Both the position numbers and the translations under genes were made by a program. From Crassaminicella thermophila (GTDB taxonomy: Bacteria > Bacillota > Clostridia > Peptostreptococcales > Thermotaleaceae), in assembly GCF_008152325.1 (NCBI RefSeq), contig NZ_CP042243.1:935026-999025 (forward strand): a DNA stretch of 64,000 nt, read 5' to 3'. The notes under the pieces were generated by a model. It saw only the letters and a program-made list of their open reading frames with translations, had not been told where the DNA came from and did no database searches. Below, piece after piece: positions 28,425 through 35,348 of this stretch. The stretch's first letter is position 1. Each line of letters begins with the position of its first letter.

Positions 28425-28463
28425 AATATTGTCGAAAGCTAATGTTTTTTAATATTGTCGAAA
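28425..28463. promoter_or_regulatory. Two tandem Spo0A-box-like repeats
   Basis: The 13-mer AATATTGTCGAAA occurs at 28425-28437 and again at 28451-28463. Each contains TGTCGAA, the Spo0A-box consensus. A single such 7-mer is expected by chance several times in a window this size, but two identical 13-mers 26 bases apart are not. They lie upstream of the DUF898-lipoprotein pair. They could also be the binding site of another regulator. Confidence 0.5.
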
Positions 28464-28611
28464 CATACAAGAAAAAGGCGAACGATAACGCTATAGTGGA
28501 CATTTTTTTTGGTACAATAGTATATGCAGTAGGCCTACAAAAAATTTTTTGTGTTATTCATACGATTTTTAGAACAACACAAACATAGTATTTGCAATGG
28601 TTGTAGCGTTG

Positions 28612-28686
28612 TTGTATAATACAATTACAAATTTGGTATTGAATACCATAAGAGGTAGTAGTATAATTTAAACAGAACATGTGTTC
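28612..28686 (+). promoter_or_regulatory. LexA-controlled promoter with two further palindromes
   Basis: A strong promoter, TTGAAT (28639-28644), 17 bases, TATAAT (28662-28667), is followed at the expected transcription start by GAACATGTGTTC (28675-28686). That is a perfect GAAC-N4-GTTC LexA/DinR box of Firmicutes. The palindromes TTGTATAATACAA (28612-28624) and GGTATTGAATACC (28635-28647, covering the -35) may bind a second regulator. The promoter points to the micro-ORF at 28736. Confidence 0.75.
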
Positions 28687-28735
28687 GATATAAATACAAA
28701 AACGCCTCGCCATGTAGAATAAGGGGGAATATATA

Positions 28736-28837
28736 GTGAAAAATACAGAAACTAAAGAAATTAATATCGACGTACCTTATCTAAAGGATTTAAAGATAAA
28801 AAATAATATAATTATAAATTCTAAACATAAAAAATAA
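28736..28837 (+). CDS. LexA-controlled 33-residue micro-protein
   Basis: GTG 28736 to TAA 28835-28837, behind AGGGGGAA. The peptide is charged and has no hydrophobic segment, opening MKNTETKEINIDVPYLKDLK. It is the only gene between the SOS promoter and a strong terminator, directly beside the CI-like repressor. A DNA-damage-induced peptide at this place could inactivate the repressor or signal induction. No family is recognised; the LexA box is the main support. Confidence 0.5.
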   Translation: MKNTETKEINIDVPYLKDLKIKNNIIINSKHKK

Positions 28838-28870
28838 CAACTGATCTTTTGATCTAGTTGTTATTTTTTT
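28833..28870. terminator. Bidirectional terminator between micro-ORF and repressor
   Basis: AATAACAACTGATC pairs with GATC-T-AGTTGTTATT (one bulged T), loop TTTT, followed by a T run. It overlaps the stop of the micro-ORF and ends at the repressor stop. Confidence 0.85.
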
Positions 28871-29219
28871 AGGTATGTTTTTTTAAAACATCAAGTATTT
28901 TTTTGATGTCTTCGGGTGGAATTTCTTTATCTTGCATTTCTTTTGCTAATGTTAAGTATTCAACCCCTATATTGCGAAGTTCTTTTGGAACTTGATCTCC
29001 TGTAACCCTTATTACATCAGGATCATCTACAATTCCTAATAAATAATCTGTAGAAACATTGAAATAATTAGCAAGAAACTTTATTGTATTTGTATCTGGG
29101 TCTCTTCTTCCTTGTTCATACATACCTATTGTACTTGGTGATACATTTAATAGCTCAGCTAATTCCTGCTGAGTTATTTTCTTTTTACTTCTTAAGTGTT
29201 TCAATCTACTACCAAACAT
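28869..29219 (-). CDS. CI-like phage repressor (XRE family)
   Basis: 116 residues. The helix-turn-helix occupies about 6-60 (ITQQELAELLNVSPSTIGMYEQGRR), then a linker and a short helical C-terminus that probably dimerises. There is no LexA-like autocleavage domain, so SOS induction would need another route, for example the neighbouring LexA-controlled peptide. ATG 29219 is preceded by AGAGGTG. The gene is divergent from a Cro-like gene with shared ACAC-N5-GTGT operators. Confidence 0.88.
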   Translation of the reverse strand: MFGSRLKHLRSKKKITQQELAELLNVSPSTIGMYEQGRRDPDTNTIKFLANYFNVSTDYLLGIVDDPDVIRVTGDQVPKELRNIGVEYLTLAKEMQDKEIPPEDIKKILDVLKKHT

Positions 29220-29242
29220 AAATATCACCTCTAAAACATTTT

Positions 29243-29351
29243 AACACATAATGTGTTGATAAAAAATATTTCACACAAAAAGTATAAAAAAGCATTTGAC
29301 ATCACACAATAAGTGTAGTAATATTAAATTAACGAATCACACTTAAAGTGT
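29243..29351. promoter_or_regulatory. Lysogeny switch operators and divergent promoters
   Basis: Three palindromes of the form ACAC-N5-GTGT lie in the divergent region: ACACATAATGTGT (inside 29243-29257), ACACAATAAGTGT (29304-29316) and ACACTTAAAGTGT (29339-29351), plus a half-matching ACACAAAAAGTAT near 29273. The rightward promoter is TTGACA (29296-29301), 17 bases, TAATAT (29319-29324), with the second operator filling its spacer. The first overlaps the likely repressor promoter. A fourth full site, ACACGAAAAGTGT, lies at 29587-29599 at the end of the Cro-like gene. Confidence 0.8.
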
Positions 29352-29383
29352 AGAAAGAACATTACTAGTGAGGAGGTGTTTTA

Positions 29384-29620
29384 GTGCAATCTCAAGAACG
29401 ATTAAAAAAGTTTAGAGAAAATAAAAATCTAAATAAAGAACAAATGGCAAGTTTACTAGATATTTCAACATCATTCTACGAGAAAATAGAAAAAGGAGAA
29501 AGAAATCCTAGTTATAATTTTATTAAAAAATTTAAACGTAAATTCCCAGAAGCAGATATAAACTATATTTTTTTTAACATACTACTACACGAAAAGTGTA
29601 AAAACAAAACTACTGCCTAA
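29384..29620 (+). CDS. Cro-like XRE regulator
   Basis: 78 residues, almost all one helix-turn-helix domain (LNKEQMASLLDISTSFYEKIEKGER). It starts with GTG behind GAGGAGG. As first gene of the rightward early operon, facing the CI-like gene, it should compete for the shared operators and favour lytic growth. One operator copy overlaps its 3' end. Confidence 0.82.
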   Translation: MQSQERLKKFRENKNLNKEQMASLLDISTSFYEKIEKGERNPSYNFIKKFKRKFPEADINYIFFNILLHEKCKNKTTA

Positions 29621-29683
29621 CTATATTTTCTCACACTTAACAACACAAAAATAGCTGTAAATTTTGGCAAAGGAGGGAGAAAA

Positions 29684-29839
29684 GTGGATAAAACATCAAA
29701 AAATCTTTACGCAACTCTAAATATTGAAGTTAAAGAAAGTAATAAAGAAAAAGAAGCAGATTGCTCATTGATTGTTAAAGCAACCTGCAACAGCAAAACA
29801 GAAGTACTAGTAGAAATTAACAATCCTGAAAGGTGGTGA
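29684..29839 (+). CDS. Small early protein, unknown
   Basis: 51 codons, GTG 29684 to TGA 29837-29839, behind AAAGGAGGGAG. It is soluble, with two cysteines and no recognised motif. It ends four bases before the next start, and the tight packing and strong site support it as a gene. Confidence 0.5.
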   Translation: MDKTSKNLYATLNIEVKESNKEKEADCSLIVKATCNSKTEVLVEINNPERW

Positions 29840-29843
29840 AAAA

Positions 29844-30002
29844 ATGAAAACTTTAGAGCAAAGAGTAGAAGAGTTAGAAAAAAGAATAGCTGAACTGGAA
29901 GGGCGAGTTCCAGAACAGCCAAAGAAAATTAGCACTCTAAAATTCAAAGAAATAGAGAATATAACTTTCTCTGAGTTAGAAAAAGATAAATTTACTTGGT
30001 AA
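29844..30002 (+). CDS. Small coiled-coil protein, unknown
   Basis: 52 codons, ATG 29844 to TAA 30000-30002. Residues 1-22 (LEQRVEELEKRIAELEG) form a heptad coiled coil, and a short polar tail follows. AAAGGTGG is the ribosome binding site, inside the end of the previous gene. It converges with a minus-strand micro-gene whose stop it overlaps. Confidence 0.5.
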   Translation: MKTLEQRVEELEKRIAELEGRVPEQPKKISTLKFKEIENITFSELEKDKFTW

Positions 30003-30162
30003 GATGAATCCTTTTGATATCTTCTAAGATTTTTTCGTTATTTTTTATTATAGCAGTTGCTATAACATCACGTATAGCATTAGAGTCTATAGTTTTTTCA
30101 GGAGATATAGCATTTTTTAATATAGCATCTATTTCTTCATGTGAAAGACCAATTTTATTCAT
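29992..30162 (-). CDS. Minus-strand small helical protein, unknown
   Basis: 56 codons on the minus strand, ATG at 30162 to TAA at 29994-29992, behind a strong AGGAGGTG site. Sequence begins MNKIGLSHEEIDAILKNAI and is helical throughout. It is the only minus-strand gene in this part of the early region, where the plus strand has no competing gene from 30003 to 30266. No family is recognised. Confidence 0.55.
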   Translation of the reverse strand: MNKIGLSHEEIDAILKNAISPEKTIDSNAIRDVIATAIIKNNEKILEDIKRIHLTK

Positions 30163-30266
30163 AATTTCACCTCCTTCCTATTTCCATATTTCTACAGGAA
30201 GAGAGTGAAACCTTCATACAAATATCGACAAAAGGGGGCAATAGACAAAACAGGAGATGGAATCAG

Positions 30267-30464
30267 ATGAAACTGTATATCAAAGAGATTAGAGAACGCA
30301 GAGGATTCAGCATAAGACAATTATCAGAGCTATCTGGTATATCTAAGACATATATAGCTGAGTTGGAAAGAGGCACTAAAAAGAATGCATCAATGAAAGT
30401 TCTTTGCAGATTAGCAAAAGCTTTAGACGTTCATGTATCAGTTTTATTTAATTGTGATGAATAG
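30267..30464 (+). CDS. XRE-family transcriptional regulator
   Basis: 65 residues, a single helix-turn-helix domain (FSIRQLSELSGISKTYIAELERG). AGGAGATGG lies upstream of the ATG. It is the third HTH regulator of the switch region and may tune early expression or act as a second Cro. It has no C-terminal domain. Confidence 0.8.
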   Translation: MKLYIKEIRERRGFSIRQLSELSGISKTYIAELERGTKKNASMKVLCRLAKALDVHVSVLFNCDE

Positions 30465-30518
30465 TACAAACTAGAAAATTCATAAAATTTAGCAAAAGAA
30501 AAGAAAGGGGAGTGACAA

Positions 30519-30701
30519 TTGGCTAAACAAAAAATAAAAGTTGTTGTAAACATTCCAGATAAAGAATATGCATCAGAATTGAAAGCAAAAGCAATGGCTG
30601 ACATTATAGCAGCTAGAATAAGTAAACTCCCTTATGAACAACAGATATTAGCATACGAAAAAATTGAAAGAACATATGAACAAAGGGGGAACGAAAGATG
30701 A
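30519..30701 (+). CDS. Small conserved early protein, unknown
   Basis: 60 residues, TTG start at 30519 behind AAAGGGGAG. It is soluble and charged (KVVVNIPDKEYASELKAKAM). Its stop overlaps the Rha start by four bases, which supports expression. The function is unknown. Confidence 0.6.
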   Translation: MAKQKIKVVVNIPDKEYASELKAKAMADIIAARISKLPYEQQILAYEKIERTYEQRGNER

Positions 30702-31438
30702 AAGAATTGATTACAAAACCAGCTACATTAGATAGCAGAGAAGTAGCTGAGATGGTAGGGAAAAGACATAGTGATTTATTGAGAGATATAGAAACATATA
30801 TCCAATATTTAGAAAACGCAAAATTGCGTTCTCAGGATTTTTTCTTAGAAAGCACATATAAAGCAGAAGGAAACAACAAGACATATAAGCGTTATAACGT
30901 AACCAAAAAGGGTTGTGAGTTTATAGCACATAAACTAACAGGACAAAAAGGAGCAATATTTACTGCAAGGTACATCAATAAATTCCATGAAATGGAGCAA
31001 CAATTATCAGCACCTTTACAACAACTTAGTCCGCAGCTTCAATTACTTATTAATATGGAACTGGAACAGAAAAAGCTTAAAGCAGATATACAGGAGACCA
31101 AAAAAGAGCTACAAGACATGCGTGATGTAATCACATTAGATACTACAAGTTGGAGAACAGATGCAAGAAATATAATTGTCAAAATAGCGCAAAAACTAGG
31201 TGGTTTTGGATATATAAAAGAGGTTAATACAGAAATTTATACGCTATTAGATAAGCGTATGGGGACAAACTTAAAACAACGCTTGACTAATAAGAGAAGA
31301 AGAATGGCAGATGAAGGAGTTTGTAAATCCAGAAGGGACAAGCTTAACTATCTTGATGTAATTGCAGATGATAAAAAGCTTATTGAGGGTTATGTGGCTA
31401 TAACGAAGGAAATGGCAATTAAATATGGAGTGGCATGA
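30698..31438 (+). CDS. Rha family phage regulatory protein
   Basis: 246 residues. The Rha domain is N-terminal: SREVAEMVGKRHSDLLRDIE, then a block around NVTKKGCEFIAHKLTGQKGA. A coiled-coil region follows (about 115-150), and the C-terminal part (TSWRTDARNIIVKIAQKLGG) is shared with ORF6C/antirepressor-type proteins. Such proteins interfere with repression or with host regulators. It is coupled to the previous gene by ATGA overlap. Confidence 0.85.
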   Translation: MKELITKPATLDSREVAEMVGKRHSDLLRDIETYIQYLENAKLRSQDFFLESTYKAEGNNKTYKRYNVTKKGCEFIAHKLTGQKGAIFTARYINKFHEMEQQLSAPLQQLSPQLQLLINMELEQKKLKADIQETKKELQDMRDVITLDTTSWRTDARNIIVKIAQKLGGFGYIKEVNTEIYTLLDKRMGTNLKQRLTNKRRRMADEGVCKSRRDKLNYLDVIADDKKLIEGYVAITKEMAIKYGVA

Positions 31439-31450
31439 GGAGGACAAAAG

Positions 31451-32233
31451 ATGAACGATTTACAAATTTTCAAAAACAGAGAATTTGGGCAGGTAAGAGT
31501 AGTTACAAAGGATAACGAGCCTTGGTTTGTGGGAAAAGATGTAGCAACAATTTTAGGGTATTCAAATGCATCTAAAGCAGTAATGGTACATGTTGATGAT
31601 GATGACAAAATTAAAGAAATGATAGCACATTCCCAAAATGGGAACATGGTTAAAAGTCAAACTACATTAATCAACGAAAGTGGACTTTACAGTTTAATTC
31701 TAAGTTCTAAACTTCCGAATGCAAAGAAGTTTAAAAGATGGGTAACAAGTGAAGTTTTACCTAGCATTCGCAAGCATGGAGCATACATGACAGATGATAC
31801 ATTAGAGAAAGCACTAACAAGTCCAGATTTTCTAATTCAATTAGCAACAAAGCTAAAAGAAGAAAAACAGAAACGAATTGAAGCAGAGAGAAAAATTGAA
31901 AAGGACAAGCCTAAAGTCCTATTTGCAGACGCTGTAAGTGCTTCTAAAACTTCAATATTGGTTGGAGATTTAGCAAAGCTTTTGAAACAAAATGGTATTG
32001 ATACAGGAGCAAAGAGACTATTTAAGTGGCTAAGAGATAACGGCTACTTAATAAGGAGAAAAGGTACAGATTATAATATGCCAACACAAAGAAGTATGGA
32101 GTTAGGATTATTTGAGGTTAAAGAAACATCTATAACGCATTCAGATGGGCATGTAACGGTAAATAAAACTCCAAAGGTAACTGGTAAAGGGCAACAGTAT
32201 TTTATCAATAAATTTTTAGAAAAGAGTGCGTAA
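31451..32233 (+). CDS. BRO-N/KilAC antirepressor-type protein
   Basis: 260 residues. The BRO-N domain spans about 5-105 (FGQVRVVTKDNEPWFVGKDVATILGY, AKKFKRWVTSEVLPSIRKHG). The KilAC (ANT) DNA-binding domain spans about 150-255 (VGDLAKLLKQNGIDTGAKRLFKWLRDNGYL). This is the standard layout of phage antirepressors. GAGGAGG lies before the ATG. Together with Rha and the AntA-type protein at 45499 it gives the prophage three antirepressor-like genes. Confidence 0.9.
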   Translation: MNDLQIFKNREFGQVRVVTKDNEPWFVGKDVATILGYSNASKAVMVHVDDDDKIKEMIAHSQNGNMVKSQTTLINESGLYSLILSSKLPNAKKFKRWVTSEVLPSIRKHGAYMTDDTLEKALTSPDFLIQLATKLKEEKQKRIEAERKIEKDKPKVLFADAVSASKTSILVGDLAKLLKQNGIDTGAKRLFKWLRDNGYLIRRKGTDYNMPTQRSMELGLFEVKETSITHSDGHVTVNKTPKVTGKGQQYFINKFLEKSA

Positions 32234-32255
32234 ATGGAAAGGGAGAGATATAGGG

Positions 32256-32507
32256 ATGAATCTAGATGATCTCAAAGATGTAATAAAACAAACTATTGAG
32301 AAATCTTTATTAAAGCAAAATAAAGTGACCTTAACAATAGAAGAATGTGCTAAATTCACTGGTATTGGAAGAGATAAACTTAGGGAATTAGCACATAGCA
32401 AAAATTCTGATTTTCCTTGTTTCAAAGTTGGAACTAAATTTTTAGTAAATAAAGAAATGCTGATGGTTTGGCTAGAAAAAATAACAAAAGAAGGAAGGGT
32501 ATTATAA
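32256..32507 (+). CDS. Excisionase-like DNA-binding protein (MerR/HTH_17 type)
   Basis: 83 residues. The winged-helix pattern LTIEECAKFTGIGRDKLRELA and the wing FKVGTKFLVNKEML match Xis-type small DNA-binding proteins. It could be the directionality factor for the serine recombinase, although such factors of serine integrases are very diverse, so this is inference. I chose ATG 32256 with GGGAGAG upstream. Confidence 0.75.
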   Translation: MNLDDLKDVIKQTIEKSLLKQNKVTLTIEECAKFTGIGRDKLRELAHSKNSDFPCFKVGTKFLVNKEMLMVWLEKITKEGRVL

Positions 32508-32569
32508 ATTACCGATAGTTTTAGTAAGTGTTATCTAATTTAGGACAAGCCTAGAGAGGGGGTGGAAGG

Positions 32570-32806
32570 ATGGGTACAGCAACTAGAAAAATAGATGAAA
32601 TTGAACATGATCGAAATGAAGTTATAGCTACATTGAAGTGTGCTAGAAAAGTGATGCAAAATTTAGAAGAAAACAATATGAGTTTATTGGTTGATGTAAC
32701 AAATCAAGTATATATCAAAAACAATAAAAATGGAATATTAGTATGTCTTAATGATATGCAAGATGCGTTTAATGTAAAAGTTTTAAAAGAAGATGAAAGC
32801 ATGTAA
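32570..32806 (+). CDS. Small early protein, unknown
   Basis: 78 residues behind GAGGGGGTGG. A helical N-terminal half with one cysteine is followed by a beta-rich end. No family recognised. The 160 bases after it hold no gene I can support. Confidence 0.55.
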   Translation: MGTATRKIDEIEHDRNEVIATLKCARKVMQNLEENNMSLLVDVTNQVYIKNNKNGILVCLNDMQDAFNVKVLKEDESM

Positions 32807-32968
32807 TAAGTTACTTTATTTTTACAACTTTATCGAGTTTGCGGTGTATGAAAGAAAGTGTAGTTAATAAGTCAATAGCATCATTTTTATCAATATACCA
32901 TTTTACTTTAGCTTCATGAGCTAAGGGGGTTCGAAACATATTAAATATTCCATAAGAAAGGAGGTGTA

Positions 32969-33097
32969 ATGGTGAACTACTGGGGGATATTCTTCATGAC
33001 TGCAATAGTGTTCATTCCGTTGATTCTTAATTACATGTTGCGGCATGAACTAGAGGAAAAAGAAAAAAGCACTAAGGTTGCTGCAACAACCAAATAG
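32969..33097 (+). CDS. Small single-pass membrane protein
   Basis: 42 codons, ATG 32969 to TAG 33095-33097, behind GAAAGGAGGTG, a near-perfect site. One hydrophobic helix (about 5-23) is followed by a charged, lysine-rich tail. No family recognised. It is the gene just before the Spo0E-like gene. Confidence 0.55.
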   Translation: MVNYWGIFFMTAIVFIPLILNYMLRHELEEKEKSTKVAATTK

Positions 33098-33164
33098 TGC
33101 ACTAAAAAAACAACGTTACGTGTATTATAGCAGATTTTAAGAAATTTATACAGGGGGACTAGAG

Positions 33165-33305
33165 ATGAATAGCTTAAAAATCGAAAAGAAAAGGTTAGAT
33201 TACTTAATTTCGAAATACGGCGATTTGCAACATCCATTGGTGCAAAAGCAATCTCAAATTGTGGACAAGCTCGTTGTTGAGCATATGAGAGGGGTGACAG
33301 CGTGA
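33165..33305 (+). CDS. Spo0E-like aspartyl-phosphate phosphatase (phage copy 1)
   Basis: 46 codons, ATG 33165 to TGA 33303-33305, behind AGGGGG. The protein has the Spo0E helical-hairpin pattern: RLDYLISKYG in the first helix and VQKQSQIVDKLVVEHMR in the second, with the family SQxxD motif (Ser30, Asp34). Spo0E proteins remove phosphate from Spo0A~P and so block entry into sporulation. In clostridia Spo0A is phosphorylated directly by kinases, so this is an effective brake. The gene overlaps the next one by four bases, within the early operon, which suggests expression during lytic growth or soon after infection. Confidence 0.75.
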   Translation: MNSLKIEKKRLDYLISKYGDLQHPLVQKQSQIVDKLVVEHMRGVTA

Positions 33306-33601
33306 AATGTAAAGTGTGTGGAAATGAGTTATATACAGATAGTTGGAGTGAATATGATTTTGGAACTGTAGAAACTATCGAAAGATGTGATAGATGTGGA
33401 TTTTTAGAACACTGGTCATATGGGAGATTACTATTAGCACTAGGTGGAAAATGTTTCTATGATGGTCCCGCACATGGGTACATTGGAGAAGAAGTGAAAA
33501 AAGAGTTAGAAGAAGCCTACGAGAAATTTGAGAGAGCAATAAAGAGGACCAGGAAGTATTATAAGAGGTCGGGTAAATTTAGGAGGAGCAAGCATGCCTA
33601 A
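33302..33601 (+). CDS. Small zinc-ribbon-like protein, unknown
   Basis: 99 residues, GTG start overlapping the Spo0E-like stop. An N-terminal zinc ribbon is suggested by CKVCGNEL and CDRCGFLEHW; the C-terminal 35 residues are very basic (KRTRKYYKRSGKFRRSK) and may bind nucleic acid. GAGGGG lies upstream. Confidence 0.65.
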   Translation: MKCKVCGNELYTDSWSEYDFGTVETIERCDRCGFLEHWSYGRLLLALGGKCFYDGPAHGYIGEEVKKELEEAYEKFERAIKRTRKYYKRSGKFRRSKHA

Positions 33602-33716
33602 GAAAATTAAGTTTCGAAACGTTGTAACAGGAACAGTAATAGAAGTTGGTACAGGTTTAGTTGATTATTATAGAGCGAATCCAAGTTTCAAAGAGATTAA
33701 GGAGGAAGAAAAATGA
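33594..33716 (+). CDS. Small protein, unknown
   Basis: 40 codons, ATG 33594 to TGA 33714-33716, behind AGGAGGAGC. Beta-type sequence (VVTGTVIEVGTG) with a polar end; both ends overlap neighbours by a few bases, as expected for a tight early operon. No family recognised. Confidence 0.5.
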   Translation: MPKKIKFRNVVTGTVIEVGTGLVDYYRANPSFKEIKEEEK

Positions 33717-34195
33717 AATTATATGAATTAACTGAGAATTATACAAACCTTTTAGACTTATTGGAGAACCCTGAGACACCACAAGAAGTTATACAAGAAT
33801 CTTTAGGAGAATTACAAGAAGAGTTTAACGTAAAGGCAGAGAACATATGCAAGCTGATTAAGAGCATTGATCTCGAAGCGAAAGCAGTTAAGGAAGAAGA
33901 AAAAAGATTAGCTGATAGAAGGAAAGTATTAGAGAATAGAGTTTTGTACCTAAAAGAGTATTTAGACAGCAATATGAAGGCTATAGGTGTGAAAAAAATT
34001 AAAGGCAATATATTTACCCTATCAATACAAAAAAATCCTGCTAACGTGAATATACACACTACAGATGCAATTCCTAAAGAGTATATAGTTGTAAAAGAAG
34101 AATTTGACAAAAAAGCTATTAAAGAAGCATTGAAGAGAGGAATAGAAGTTCCAGGAGCTGAGCTCAAACAAACAGAATCGTTGAGAATTAGGTAG
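33713..34195 (+). CDS. Siphovirus Gp157-like protein
   Basis: 160 residues, mostly coiled coil (about 15-100), ending in the basic beta region LSIQKNPANVNI. This is the pattern of the Sipho_Gp157 family, named from a Streptococcus thermophilus phage and sometimes linked to phage resistance. It lies in the replication-recombination module. AAGGAGGAA is the site; the start overlaps the previous stop (ATGA). Confidence 0.78.
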   Translation: MKLYELTENYTNLLDLLENPETPQEVIQESLGELQEEFNVKAENICKLIKSIDLEAKAVKEEEKRLADRRKVLENRVLYLKEYLDSNMKAIGVKKIKGNIFTLSIQKNPANVNIHTTDAIPKEYIVVKEEFDKKAIKEALKRGIEVPGAELKQTESLRIR

Positions 34196-34203
34196 GTGTA
34201 AGA

Positions 34204-34326
34204 ATGAATACTTTAAATGTAAATTATGATATATATTGCAGAATTTGTTCACATCAAGACGTGGAGCCAGTGAGCAGAGAAGAATTTGAGCAAAAGAAAG
34301 AACTACTTAGGAGTGAGGGGAGATAG
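34204..34326 (+). CDS. Small protein with CxxC, unknown
   Basis: 40 codons, ATG 34204 to TAG 34324-34326, behind TAGGTG. It contains CRICSHQD, a possible half zinc site, then a charged helix. It fills the gap between Gp157 and the nucleotidyltransferase. Confidence 0.42.
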   Translation: MNTLNVNYDIYCRICSHQDVEPVSREEFEQKKELLRSEGR

Positions 34327-34333
34327 GCGAAAG

Positions 34334-35305
34334 ATGAATAGTAAAGCGATTAAATCAGTATTAGCTAAAAAACATAAAGAGTTATGTAATTCAATTAAAG
34401 ATGAGAATGTAAGGAAATTAGTTGAAAAGAACACTATTATCACAGGCGGTTGCATTGTATCGTTATTAAATAATGAGGATGTAAATGATTTTGATTTTTA
34501 TTTTAGGGATAAGGAAACAACATTAGCAGTATCACGATATTATGTCGGGAGATTCAATCAAAGACAAAATAAAAGTGTCGCTTCTGTAGTTGTAGGTAAT
34601 CACATCAATAGATTAGAAGATATGTTAGCTGAAAATGAAGAAGAAATAAAAGAACTTGAAGAAAAGATTGTTAAAAGGATTCCAGAGAATTCAAAAGTTT
34701 ATGATCCTGACAGAATTAGAGTATGGGTTCAATCATCAGGGGTAGCTGGTGAAATGCAAGAAGAAGAAAGTCTAAATCAAGAGAGTTTTGATTTAGATAA
34801 AGAAGAAAAAGAATCTGTAACTATTGAAAAATATGAACCTGTTTGGTTATCATCAAATGCCATAACACTAAAAGGTAAGGTTCAGTTGATTGTCAGATTT
34901 TATGGAGAACCTAATAAGATTCATGAAAATTTTGATTTTGTGCATTGTACATGCTATTGGGATTCAAGAACAGGCAAATTAGAACTACCTTCCAAGGCAC
35001 TAGAAGCCATTTTAACTAAGCAACTTATATATGTAGGGAGTAAATATCCATTGTGTAGCATTATAAGGACTAGAAAGTTCATTAAACGTGGGTACACAAT
35101 CAATGCAGGACAGTATCTTAAAATGGCTATGCAATTAAATGAATTTAACTTAAAAGATATTGATGTCCTAGAAGATCAATTAATTGGTGTAGATAGTGCT
35201 TATTTTGCAGCATTGATTGAACAGATTAAAACAAGGCAATCAAATGATCCTGGATTCACGTGGAATTTAGGATATGTAACAAGCATAATCGATAAGATAT
35301 TTTAA
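34334..35305 (+). CDS. Nucleotidyltransferase-fold phage protein
   Basis: 323 residues. ITGGCIVSLLNNEDVNDFDFYF near residues 36-57 matches the GG...S plus DxD motif of nucleotidyltransferase/tRNA-adding enzyme folds. The C-terminal part (HCTCYWDSRTGKL, LCSIIRTRKFIKRGY) is conserved among phage proteins of this type. The acceptor molecule is unknown. ATG 34334 is preceded by GGGGAGA; an upstream TTG at 34286 has no site. Confidence 0.7.
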   Translation: MNSKAIKSVLAKKHKELCNSIKDENVRKLVEKNTIITGGCIVSLLNNEDVNDFDFYFRDKETTLAVSRYYVGRFNQRQNKSVASVVVGNHINRLEDMLAENEEEIKELEEKIVKRIPENSKVYDPDRIRVWVQSSGVAGEMQEEESLNQESFDLDKEEKESVTIEKYEPVWLSSNAITLKGKVQLIVRFYGEPNKIHENFDFVHCTCYWDSRTGKLELPSKALEAILTKQLIYVGSKYPLCSIIRTRKFIKRGYTINAGQYLKMAMQLNEFNLKDIDVLEDQLIGVDSAYFAALIEQIKTRQSNDPGFTWNLGYVTSIIDKIF

Positions 35306-35348
35306 GGTAGTGTAAACATGAACAGAAAGATAGAAGGAGTGAAGGAAG

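Noticed and set aside
28310-28588. A 92-codon plus-strand frame across the Spo0A-box region
   Set aside because: No ribosome binding site, an odd Ile/Cys/His composition, and it runs antisense to the start of the DUF898 gene and through the regulatory repeats.
32811-32939. A 42-codon minus-strand frame beginning MFRTPLAHEAKVKWYID
   Set aside because: It has no ribosome binding site in front of its ATG and no recognised similarity, although it fills a gene-free gap. A real gene is possible but unsupported.
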